Program-made: the position numbers and the translations under genes
Shown here: piece after piece, positions 1 to 7,080 of the stretch
Numbering within the stretch: the stretch's first letter is position 1
Layout: each line of letters starts with the position of its first letter
The notes under the pieces: generated by a model
What the model was told of the DNA's origin: nothing
Seen by the model: the letters and a program-made list of their open reading frames with translations, nothing else
Databases searched by the model: none
Assembly (NCBI GenBank): GCA_002311285.1
Contig: DBZU01000061.1
Coordinates: forward strand, 29,251-56,386
Source: Dehalococcoidia bacterium UBA1152
GTDB lineage: Bacteria; Chloroflexota; Dehalococcoidia; Lucifugimonadales; UBA2962
Direction: 5' to 3'
DNA length: 27,136 bases

Positions 1-1
1 C

Positions 2-847
2 AAAAATTGGCAACCAATAGATAACTACACAAATATAAATGATATACGAATACATTTTCTGAAATGGGGAAACCCTAATAATCCTAGCATTTTGTTATTA
101 CATGGATTTGCACAAAGCGCTCATAGTTTCGATTTCGTATCACTTTGTTTAGCAGATCAATTTCATGTTCTAGTTCCAGATTTAAGGGGTCACGGTGACT
201 CCGAATGGGCGATGGATGAAGATTATTCAAGAGAAATTATGTTAAAGGACTTGAAAAGCTTTATTGATGTCACTGGTTGTAAACCAGTGATCATAATAGG
301 GCTTTCTTTGGGCGGAACTATCGGGTACAAATTTGCCGCTGATAACCCTAGTATTGTTAACGCTTTAGTTATAGTAGATGTGGCCCCACGTGTAGAGCAT
401 TCAGGGGTTAAACGTGTAAGGAATTTTGTAGAAATTAAAGATTATTTTGACTCGATTGATGAAATGGTCGCAGCTGTAAGAACATTTAGGCCAGATAGAA
501 CAAAAGAACAAGTGCTTGGCAGCATAACGAGAAACGCCAAACAGCATTCGGATGGCCGATGGTCCTGGAAGTACGATCCGGTATTAAGGCACCAAACTTC
601 ACGATATAGACAAACAGAAAAAGACGTGTCAGAGGGGTGGAAAACCCTCGAATCAGTAACTTGCCCCACGCTTTTTGTTCGTGGGTCTGAAAGCGATATA
701 GTAACTCCTCAAACAGCACAAGAATTGGTTAGGCGAATGCAAAATGCAAGTCAAGTAACAATCAAGAATGCTGGACACCTAGTCACAACCGATAATCCGA
801 AAGGTTTCATAGAAGGCGTAAATCCTTTCTTGCAAAACCTTTTGTAA
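2..847 (+). CDS. alpha/beta hydrolase, 5'-truncated by window edge
   Basis: This is a serine hydrolase of the alpha/beta-hydrolase fold; its substrate cannot be read from sequence. The reading frame is open from base 2 with no stop and no ATG, and the upstream codons read as the expected N-terminal strand (IRIHFLKWGNP) leading into LLLHGF. The TTG at 92 is therefore not the real start, and the gene begins before the window. The HGF oxyanion-hole motif lies at about 98-112. The nucleophile elbow GLSLGG has its serine codon at 305-307. A late acid lies in the segment GSESDIVTP and the catalytic histidine in NAGH. About 281 residues are visible, close to a full family length of 250-300, so probably only a short N-terminus is missing. 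It is cytoplasmic with no signal seen. It converges on the ABC transporter genes, 37 bp away, with no obvious terminator between them. Confidence 0.88.
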   Translation, partial: KNWQPIDNYTNINDIRIHFLKWGNPNNPSILLLHGFAQSAHSFDFVSLCLADQFHVLVPDLRGHGDSEWAMDEDYSREIMLKDLKSFIDVTGCKPVIIIGLSLGGTIGYKFAADNPSIVNALVIVDVAPRVEHSGVKRVRNFVEIKDYFDSIDEMVAAVRTFRPDRTKEQVLGSITRNAKQHSDGRWSWKYDPVLRHQTSRYRQTEKDVSEGWKTLESVTCPTLFVRGSESDIVTPQTAQELVRRMQNASQVTIKNAGHLVTTDNPKGFIEGVNPFLQNLL

Positions 848-884
848 AATCCAACCTATTATCTCTATAAATACTATATTTGTA

Positions 885-1928
885 CTAAAAAACTACAAAC
901 GGCACACCTCGAGATGGCATAAGATCGACAGACGTTCCGACCGGCAAGTCCGAATATGGACCTTGCCTACACTTAATAATAGTGCCTGATTTCAGCTCAG
1001 CTGAAAGTACCATAGCATCTCCTCTATATTCCCTTGATATTACTTTGACTGAACCATTGGGGTTTGGCAAAACTAGAAAGTCATCCGGCCGTACCAACAA
1101 CTCAACTTCATCGCCTTCTGAAATTTTCCTTACTGAGCTGACCCACTGAAGCTTGCCCAGCTCAGTCACCGCTCGATTTAAGACTATTTTCCCAGGCAAG
1201 AAATTGGCAGTGCCGGTCATACTGGCGACAAATTTTGATGATGGAGACCTATACATGTGTTCTGGTGTATCAACTTGTTCAATTCGGCCTGTATTCATAA
1301 CCGCTACCCTATCCGCTATTGTAAAAGCCTCTTCACGATCGTGGGTAACAATGATGGTGGCAACATCTCTGCCTTGCAATGCTTTCCTTACTGTATTTCT
1401 TATTTCGGTTCTCATTGTCGCATCCAGGTTACTAAACGGTTCATCCAATAACACAGTTACCGGATTGGTGGCTAAAGTTCTGGCAACCGCCACTCTTTGT
1501 TGTTGACCTCCTGACAATTCATGTGGATATCTATCATCCATGCCCTGCAAATCAACTAATTTAAGCATTTCCAGTACCAACGCCTTTTTATCTGTCACAG
1601 AATGCAAATCGATGCCAAACCCTACATTAGATCCCACAGTTAAATGCGGAAATAAGGCATAATCCTGAAACACCATGCCCACTTTCCGTTTTTCGGGCGG
1701 GATAAAAATATCCTTGCTAGACACCACTTTAGGATTTATAGTAATAGTGCCTTCGTCTATATACTCGAATCCTGCAATTGCCCTTAAAAGGGTGCTCTTA
1801 CCGCATCCACTTGGACCTAAAATTGCTAATATTTCTCCTGAATATAAATCGATGGACGCCTTATTTAATGCAATAGTATCTTGAAACGTTTTAGACACAC
1901 CATCACATGATAGTAAAAAATCTTTCAT
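885..1928 (-). CDS. iron(III)-type ABC transporter, ATP-binding protein
   Basis: This is the ATPase subunit that powers the importer encoded by the two upstream genes, acting on the cytoplasmic face of the membrane. All ABC motifs are present: Walker A GPSGCGKST (about 38-46), Q-loop VFQDY (Q88), signature LSGGQQQ (about 138-144), Walker B VLLDEPFSNLDA (about 159-170) and the switch histidine in VTHDREEAF (about 195). The roughly 110 residues after 240 form a TOBE-like C-terminal domain, as in FbpC, PotA and CysA. At 347 aa it has the usual length for that group. The start ATG at 1928 overlaps the permease stop as ATGA, so translation is probably coupled. Assignment to iron rather than thiamine, spermidine or sulfate rests on the partner binding protein, since the ATPase alone does not discriminate. 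Confidence 0.93.
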   Translation of the reverse strand: MKDFLLSCDGVSKTFQDTIALNKASIDLYSGEILAILGPSGCGKSTLLRAIAGFEYIDEGTITINPKVVSSKDIFIPPEKRKVGMVFQDYALFPHLTVGSNVGFGIDLHSVTDKKALVLEMLKLVDLQGMDDRYPHELSGGQQQRVAVARTLATNPVTVLLDEPFSNLDATMRTEIRNTVRKALQGRDVATIIVTHDREEAFTIADRVAVMNTGRIEQVDTPEHMYRSPSSKFVASMTGTANFLPGKIVLNRAVTELGKLQWVSSVRKISEGDEVELLVRPDDFLVLPNPNGSVKVISREYRGDAMVLSAELKSGTIIKCRQGPYSDLPVGTSVDLMPSRGVPFVVF

Positions 1929-3586
1929 AACCTAAGATCTCTATTTCTAGACATGATAAACGCAGTGGGAATAGATGACAGCAGTATTATTATTAAAGCC
2001 GGAAAGGCGGCTTTAGCAAAGAATGCCTCCGATGTGAATGACCAAACTTCAGTTGCTAAGGTTTTAAAACCTAGCGGCCCTAAAATTAATGTCGCGGTTA
2101 ATTCCTTCATAGTTATCAAGAAGACTAGTGCTATTGCTACAATTACGCCTGATCGAACTAGTGGTAAGGTAATAGAATATAACACCTCAATACCAGATCT
2201 ACCTAAACCTTTCGCGGCCTCTTCATATGAAGGACGGATTTGGCTAAATGCTGAACGTATAGACGCTATAGCCACAGGGAAAAACAAAACAATATACGCA
2301 AATATGAGAATCCATACAGTTTGGTATAGAAAACCTCCGTACCTCACTCCAAAAAACACCAGCGCCAAACCTATAACTATGCCAGGGAGCGCGTAACCTA
2401 CATAGCTGATTGATTCGAATAATCTAGATAACCTTCCAGGATAACGTACTATAAAGGCTGCGACCGGTATAGCAATAAATCCTGCAAATACAGCGGTAAT
2501 CCCAGAGGCGTATATAGAATTTACCGCGCTGGTCCAAGAAGTTGTTATTGTTTCGCCAGCTTGTACCCCGCGTATCAACCAATATGACAATACAGATACT
2601 GGAACTAAAAAAGAGATAATCACAACTAAGGCACAAAAAGCCAAAGCGGGCCACTTCCATTTTCCTAAACGAATTAATGAAAGTCTTTTAGATACTCCTG
2701 CTCCTGATCGATGATATTTGATTTTACCTCTGCTTTTCTGTTCCATAAGCAAAATAAATACTGAAAAAATCAAAAGCATAATGGATAGTAATGCTGCCGC
2801 GGATCTGTCTATAGCACCCTGATAGTGTTGATATATAGACCAAGTAAACGTTGGATATCTCATTAATGATACAGCCCCAAAATCGCTGATTACGTATAAT
2901 GCCACTAGCAGAGATCCAGCAGCGATAGCAGGCTTCAGCATGGGTAGAGTTACTGTAAAAAATGTTTTCAAGCTGCTTCTACCCATTGATCGAGCTGACT
3001 CTTCTATCGATGAGTCAATATTAGATATTGAGGCTCTTACTATTAATAAAATATATGGATAACTTAGTAACGAGAGAACAAGTATAGCCCCAGGCAGACC
3101 ATAAAAGCTTGGGATTCTTTCAATACCTAATATTACCTCTAGTAACTGTTGCAATAATGCTTTTGGACCAAACACCGTTATATATAGAAAAGCTCCAACA
3201 TAACTAGGGATAACTATCGGCAATGCGCTTAGAATTGACCAAACTCTTCTAAAAGGAATATCAGTTCGTACTGTAAACCATGCAATAGGTAGTGCAATCA
3301 TAATAGATACTGTAACGACAGATACAATTAACACCAACGTTCTAATTAATGTTTCAAGAGTTTTAATTCGAAACAATAATTGCCATGCTAATTCAGAGGC
3401 GTCAAAAGCTCTTATGATTAAATACACGCATGGCAACATCATTGCTGCACTTATCAATATACATGGAATTAGTATAGAAACAGGTATATGACCTATACTC
3501 TTGCGAGCTTTGGATATTAAAGTATAGGCCCCCTTAGAATTATATCGACGGTTTTTTATATTAAAAAATTTATCCTCTATTATCAC
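1925..3586 (-). CDS. iron(III)-type ABC transporter, fused two-domain permease (FbpB-like)
   Basis: This is the membrane channel of the importer, a single polypeptide carrying two tandem BPD-type transmembrane domains. Hydrophobic segments occur throughout, about 12 in all. Two EAA coupling loops are visible: one around the residues EESARSMGRSSLKTFF in the first half and one around EEAAKGLGRSGIEVLY in the second. This duplicated architecture and the length of 553 aa are typical of FbpB/HitB/SfuB iron permeases. ThiP-type thiamine permeases share the layout, so specificity is inferred from the neighbour. The start is GTG at 3586, overlapping the binding-protein TGA as GTGA. The stop overlaps the ATPase start as ATGA. 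The three genes are therefore a tight, coupled operon. Confidence 0.92.
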   Translation of the reverse strand: MIIEDKFFNIKNRRYNSKGAYTLISKARKSIGHIPVSILIPCILISAAMMLPCVYLIIRAFDASELAWQLLFRIKTLETLIRTLVLIVSVVTVSIMIALPIAWFTVRTDIPFRRVWSILSALPIVIPSYVGAFLYITVFGPKALLQQLLEVILGIERIPSFYGLPGAILVLSLLSYPYILLIVRASISNIDSSIEESARSMGRSSLKTFFTVTLPMLKPAIAAGSLLVALYVISDFGAVSLMRYPTFTWSIYQHYQGAIDRSAAALLSIMLLIFSVFILLMEQKSRGKIKYHRSGAGVSKRLSLIRLGKWKWPALAFCALVVIISFLVPVSVLSYWLIRGVQAGETITTSWTSAVNSIYASGITAVFAGFIAIPVAAFIVRYPGRLSRLFESISYVGYALPGIVIGLALVFFGVRYGGFLYQTVWILIFAYIVLFFPVAIASIRSAFSQIRPSYEEAAKGLGRSGIEVLYSITLPLVRSGVIVAIALVFLITMKELTATLILGPLGFKTLATEVWSFTSEAFFAKAAFPALIIILLSSIPTAFIMSRNRDLRL

Positions 3587-4665
3587 TCTATAATACCCAA
3601 ATCTCGTAACATCGCTTGTGTTCCAGCCAGGTCCGCAAGTTGAACCATATCGATATCAGGTTTATTTATTTCCTCCAACGGAGTCAGAAGACGATCGGTT
3701 TGTACCCCTTCAACTAAAGGATATTCATATGTTTGTCCGGCAAAGTACTGCTGAGCTACTGTTGAAAGCATAAATTTAAAGAATTTTTCGGCATTCTCTT
3801 GATTTTTGGCTGTCGATAAAATTCCGCCGCCAGATACTATTACTAACGACCCAGGACCTCCTCCTTCGAGATGGTGATTCCTTGCACCAAATGCATCACC
3901 CTCTTCACTCAAAAATCTATGGAGATAGTAATGGTTTACTAGCCCTACAAGTATCTCACCTTCGGCAACGGCGGCAACCTGTGGAGTGTTTTTGGAGTAT
4001 ATGATTGGCTCATTATCCTGTATAGCCCGGAGCCAAAATTCTGTTTGTTCTTGTCCCCATATAACTCTCATTGCAGTCACCATAGCTTGGAAAGAACCAT
4101 TAGTAGGTGCCCATCCTATTTTGCCTTTCCACTGAGGGTCTGTAAATCCTTGTAGGGTGCTTGGCATTTGGGATGGGTCTAAAGCGTCTATATTGTATAC
4201 AATTGTACGAGCCCTGCCAGATATTCCAACCCACAGGCCTTCGGCAGACTGCGCCCAGGTAGGAACTAATCCCAATACGTCTGACGACAATGGAATAAAC
4301 ATACCTTCGTTAGCAATTGCTCCAAGGCCTCCAGGGTCCTGAGCAAAGAACACGTCTGCAGGTGAACTCTCTCCTTCTTCCATAAGTGTTGCTGCCATTT
4401 CACCTGTACTGCCATATTTAACTTTAACTTGTATGCCACTAGCTTGCTCAAATTGTTCAATAATCGGACCAACCAATGACTCTTTCCTGCCAGAATAAAT
4501 GATTAACTTACCTGGAGATGTAGCTCCTTCTGCCTCTTTGATCACTTCCTTTTGAATTTCAACGATCTTCTCTTCAACGACTACTTCGGATGCACTGGAG
4601 CACGCCAAAGAAAATATAAAAGTTAAACAAATTAGGATACTTACGCCTATAATTATCCTTAACAT
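3583..4665 (-). CDS. iron(III)-binding extracellular solute-binding protein (FbpA-like)
   Basis: This is the substrate receptor of the ABC importer, expected to be tethered outside the membrane. A short hydrophobic N-terminus ends in FSLACSS with Cys22. It resembles a lipoprotein signal, although the -3 residue is Ser rather than Leu, so the lipobox is imperfect. A linker rich in Glu, Val and Lys follows (about 26-48), and then the mature domain starts with KLIIYSGRKESL. An adjacent tyrosine pair in VNHYYLHRF (Y246, Y247) sits where FbpA/HitA proteins use two neighbouring tyrosines to bind ferric iron. This supports iron over thiamine or polyamine. The length of 360 aa is normal once the linker is counted. 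It is the first gene of the three-gene operon. The Shine-Dalgarno site is weak, and an AT-rich inverted repeat lies 43 bp upstream. Confidence 0.88.
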   Translation of the reverse strand: MLRIIIGVSILICLTFIFSLACSSASEVVVEEKIVEIQKEVIKEAEGATSPGKLIIYSGRKESLVGPIIEQFEQASGIQVKVKYGSTGEMAATLMEEGESSPADVFFAQDPGGLGAIANEGMFIPLSSDVLGLVPTWAQSAEGLWVGISGRARTIVYNIDALDPSQMPSTLQGFTDPQWKGKIGWAPTNGSFQAMVTAMRVIWGQEQTEFWLRAIQDNEPIIYSKNTPQVAAVAEGEILVGLVNHYYLHRFLSEEGDAFGARNHHLEGGGPGSLVIVSGGGILSTAKNQENAEKFFKFMLSTVAQQYFAGQTYEYPLVEGVQTDRLLTPLEEINKPDIDMVQLADLAGTQAMLRDLGIIE

Positions 4666-4879
4666 AAACTAATATCTCACAACAATAAATTTAGCCATAG
4701 CAATTTTATAAGTCTATACTTATCAAAATACTATCGCAATGCATAGATTTTAAGTTTTGCAATACTTATTAAAAGAGATTAGTCAGGCTTAGTGAAACAA
4801 TTCACATAAAAATAACCATGCATAGAATATCAAGAATCAACGTTGGGGTATTTGCAATAAGGTAATATAACGCGAATTA
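4666..4879. promoter_or_regulatory. upstream region of iron ABC operon with 6-4-6 inverted repeat
   Basis: This 214-bp AT-rich gap lies between the dehydrogenase stop and the binding-protein start, and no gene is visible in it. At 4708-4723 there is an inverted repeat, ATAAGT-CTAT-ACTTAT. Read on the minus strand, the motifs TATAGA (4718-4713) and TATAAA (4710-4705) fall inside or at the edge of the repeat. Only a poor -35 (TTGCGA, 4739-4734) lies upstream. Its position 43-58 bp before the start codon would suit an operator over a promoter, for example for an iron-responsive repressor. It does not clearly match a classical Fur box, and AT-rich DNA yields such repeats by chance. No terminator for the dehydrogenase gene is visible here. 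Confidence 0.3.
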
Positions 4880-5725
4880 TTAGAAATTCCCTGTCTCCGC
4901 ATGAGAAGACCAAAATTGTTCTCCAGCCCTGCCCCCGCTACGAGTAAATATGTCAGTTCCTGCTGTAAATCCACCATCTACTGGCAAAAGAGCTCCATTA
5001 ATAAATGATGCTTCATCAGAAGCTAAAAATAAAATTGCATTGGCGATATCGATAGGATCGCCAATTCGTCGCATAGGATTTAAATCGCCTAGACGTTTGG
5101 GTGTTTCTGGATCAGCTTCAAAAATTGGTTTCCAAAAATCTGTCCTAGTGGTATATGGAGCAACCAAATTAGACCTAACTCCTCTTGAACCATATTGTAT
5201 AGCTATATTTTTCGTGAACATCTCTACGCCTGCTTTTGCGGCGGCATAAGCCGGCAATCCTATTGCAATCATCCCATTTACTGAGGACAGGTTAACTATC
5301 GCTGCTCCAGGCCTAGATTCAGCACTTTCAAGTAATTTAGGCATCGCGGCGCGACAACAGTAGTAAGTAGGTTTAAGTGTAAAGTCAAAATTGAAATTCC
5401 ATGTTTCCTCATCTAGTTCGTTAATTAAGTCATCACCTCTACCTCCCCCAACGTTATTAACGAGAGTGTCTAAATGGCCAAACGATTCTATTGCTTTCGA
5501 TACCATCTTATCTGCATCAGAAGAAATACGAACATCTAATTTGCTATATTCGGCTCTACCACCGAAGCTTTTAATTTTATCTATAATATTTGCAGATCGA
5601 TCCGGATCAAGATCTGCCACTAAAACAGCAGCTCCCTCCTCTGCAAATCTAATAGCAGTTTCCCCGCCAATACCAGACCCGCCTCCTGTCACAATAGCTA
5701 CTCTATTTTCCATTCTTCCAGACAT
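4880..5725 (-). CDS. short-chain dehydrogenase/reductase (classical SDR)
   Basis: This is an NAD(P)-dependent oxidoreductase acting on an unknown alcohol or carbonyl substrate, cytoplasmic. It has the classical SDR layout: the cofactor-binding TGGGSGIG (about 13-20), ADLD after strand 2 with an acidic residue favouring NAD(H), NNVGG (about 90-94), the catalytic serine in NLSSVNG (about 147-148), and YxxxK as Tyr160/Lys164. The segment PVDGGFTAG near the C-terminus is the usual family ending, followed by about 20 extra residues. The length of 281 aa is slightly above the typical 250. The start ATG at 5725 has GGGAG 7 bp upstream, so it is preferred over the ATG four codons further in. It lies downstream of the luciferase-like gene but behind a likely terminator, so co-transcription is doubtful. 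Confidence 0.9.
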   Translation of the reverse strand: MSGRMENRVAIVTGGGSGIGGETAIRFAEEGAAVLVADLDPDRSANIIDKIKSFGGRAEYSKLDVRISSDADKMVSKAIESFGHLDTLVNNVGGGRGDDLINELDEETWNFNFDFTLKPTYYCCRAAMPKLLESAESRPGAAIVNLSSVNGMIAIGLPAYAAAKAGVEMFTKNIAIQYGSRGVRSNLVAPYTTRTDFWKPIFEADPETPKRLGDLNPMRRIGDPIDIANAILFLASDEASFINGALLPVDGGFTAGTDIFTRSGGRAGEQFWSSHAETGNF

Positions 5726-5750
5726 TTGTTTTCTCCCATCAATACCATCT

Positions 5751-5791
5751 AATTAAAGAGCTGGAAACATAATGATTCCAGCTCTTTAATT
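5751..5791 (-). terminator. perfect 16-bp inverted repeat, probable intrinsic terminator
   Basis: The left arm at 5751-5766 and the right arm at 5776-5791 are exact reverse complements, 16 of 16, around a 9-base loop. The GC-containing core is GAGCTGGAA and the outer ends are AT-rich, so each 3' arm ends in a U-rich CUCUUUAAUU. It begins 25 bp after the stop of the luciferase-like monooxygenase, the normal place for a terminator. Because the arms are symmetric it could act in either direction. There is no long U-run beyond the stem, so termination strength is uncertain. Confidence 0.6.
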
Positions 5792-5815
5792 TACAGCAGG
5801 TTACCTGGCAATTAT

Positions 5816-7006
5816 TTAGCTTTTCTTCTTGCTTTTATCATAATCTGATTGTGATCGATCCATCGATGCCGATCTAGCATCCATGAAGAATTGTCTTTTA
5901 TCTGCATACCATTTTTGTGAAAACTCAAGGCTTTCTAATTGACCTTTAAATTTTGGCATGACATACCTTGCGATAAGCTCATAGCTATGCAGGACTTGCT
6001 CCCGCGTACCCCACTCTGTAGCCTGAATCATATAACCGCCAAATCCGCCCGATATTTCATCGATTCTGTGAATTGCATCCACAACATCGTCAGGCGTACC
6101 AACAATCCAATTTCCTTCTCCTACCATCCTGTCAACCAATTTATCTCTAGAAACGTCAGGGAATGGAGATGGAGTGCCAAGCGTGTCTTCAAAATAATCA
6201 CCTTGGTACCATGTAGCTCTTTCTCTCACCTGTTGCATTGCTTCTTTCTTAGTCTCAGCAACGTGAGTGTGAAGCACTATTCTCCAGTCATCACGGTTCA
6301 TTGTATTACCATTTTCGGCCGCCGTTTCTTCAGCGATCTTCCAAAAGTCTTTTAGTGTTATCTTCTGAGATGACACTCCTTTCCCTCGATCAGCTACAGC
6401 GTTTAATGACAAGACGCCTGCTCCAAGTTTTCCTGCAGTTATCATTCCTGAAGGTGATTGCACCGCCGCTATTGCTATATGTGGATGAGGATAGGTATAC
6501 GGCCGTAAATGCACATGAGCCTCCTCTAAAGTAAACCATTTGGACTTATAAGTAATAGGCTCAGTTTCAGTCATTAAACGCTTTATAAGCCAAGCAGCTT
6601 CTTGCATCATTGGCCTTTGCTCAGTTGGCACAATACCCATCATGTAAGCATCTCCGGTCAATGCCCCAGGCCCTACTCCTAACATGACTCTGCCTCGACT
6701 ATGATGATCAAGCTGTATAAATCTATTTGCCGTCATCAACGGATGGTGATATGGCAAACTACTAACGCCGCTACCTAGTTTTAAAGTCTTAGTCCTTTCT
6801 ATTGCAGCAGCAATGAATAATTCAGGGGAACATATTGTTTCCCATCCAGCGCTATGATGCTCTCCTATCCAAGCTTCGTCAAAACCAAGATAGTCTAACC
6901 ATTCCATTAATTCCAAATCTCGATGATAAGAAAGATTCGGATTTTCTCCAAGAGCATGAAATGGGGCCATGAATATTCCGAATTTCAATCTGGGTGGCAA
7001 TGCCAT
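5816..7006 (-). CDS. luciferase-like (LLM class) flavin-dependent monooxygenase
   Basis: This belongs to the bacterial luciferase superfamily, whose members use FMNH2 or F420 to oxidise small organic molecules. The substrate is unknown. Family features are the N-terminal strand KFGIFMAPFH, the segment LGFDEAWIGEHHS, LKLGSGVSSLPYHHP, and RVMLGVGPGA, as found in flavin-dependent TIM-barrel monooxygenases. The sequence near the C-terminus (GNWIVGTPDDVVDAI) is also typical. It ends in a charged, probably disordered tail rich in Lys, Ser and Asp. I place the start at ATG 7006 because GAAAGG lies 8 bp upstream. A GTG at 7015 would add three residues but overlaps that Shine-Dalgarno site. The length is about 396 aa. 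Expansions of such enzymes are known in SAR202 Chloroflexota, which fits the rest of the window. Confidence 0.9.
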   Translation of the reverse strand: MALPPRLKFGIFMAPFHALGENPNLSYHRDLELMEWLDYLGFDEAWIGEHHSAGWETICSPELFIAAAIERTKTLKLGSGVSSLPYHHPLMTANRFIQLDHHSRGRVMLGVGPGALTGDAYMMGIVPTEQRPMMQEAAWLIKRLMTETEPITYKSKWFTLEEAHVHLRPYTYPHPHIAIAAVQSPSGMITAGKLGAGVLSLNAVADRGKGVSSQKITLKDFWKIAEETAAENGNTMNRDDWRIVLHTHVAETKKEAMQQVRERATWYQGDYFEDTLGTPSPFPDVSRDKLVDRMVGEGNWIVGTPDDVVDAIHRIDEISGGFGGYMIQATEWGTREQVLHSYELIARYVMPKFKGQLESLEFSQKWYADKRQFFMDARSASMDRSQSDYDKSKKKS

Positions 7007-7080
7007 GTAGAACACCTTTCCCTTTTGATTATTTTGGCGATTCTAGCATACGCCAGCAGCTAGTTCCACCAACAGCCAGC

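Noticed and set aside
7013..7015. GTG at 7015 as start of the luciferase-like monooxygenase
   Set aside because: It lies within the Shine-Dalgarno region for the ATG at 7006 and adds only three unconserved residues.
7025..7065. Promoter before the monooxygenase (TTGGTG with TATGCT on the minus strand)
   Set aside because: The -35 is poor, and read-through from proS is equally possible, so not listed as a feature.
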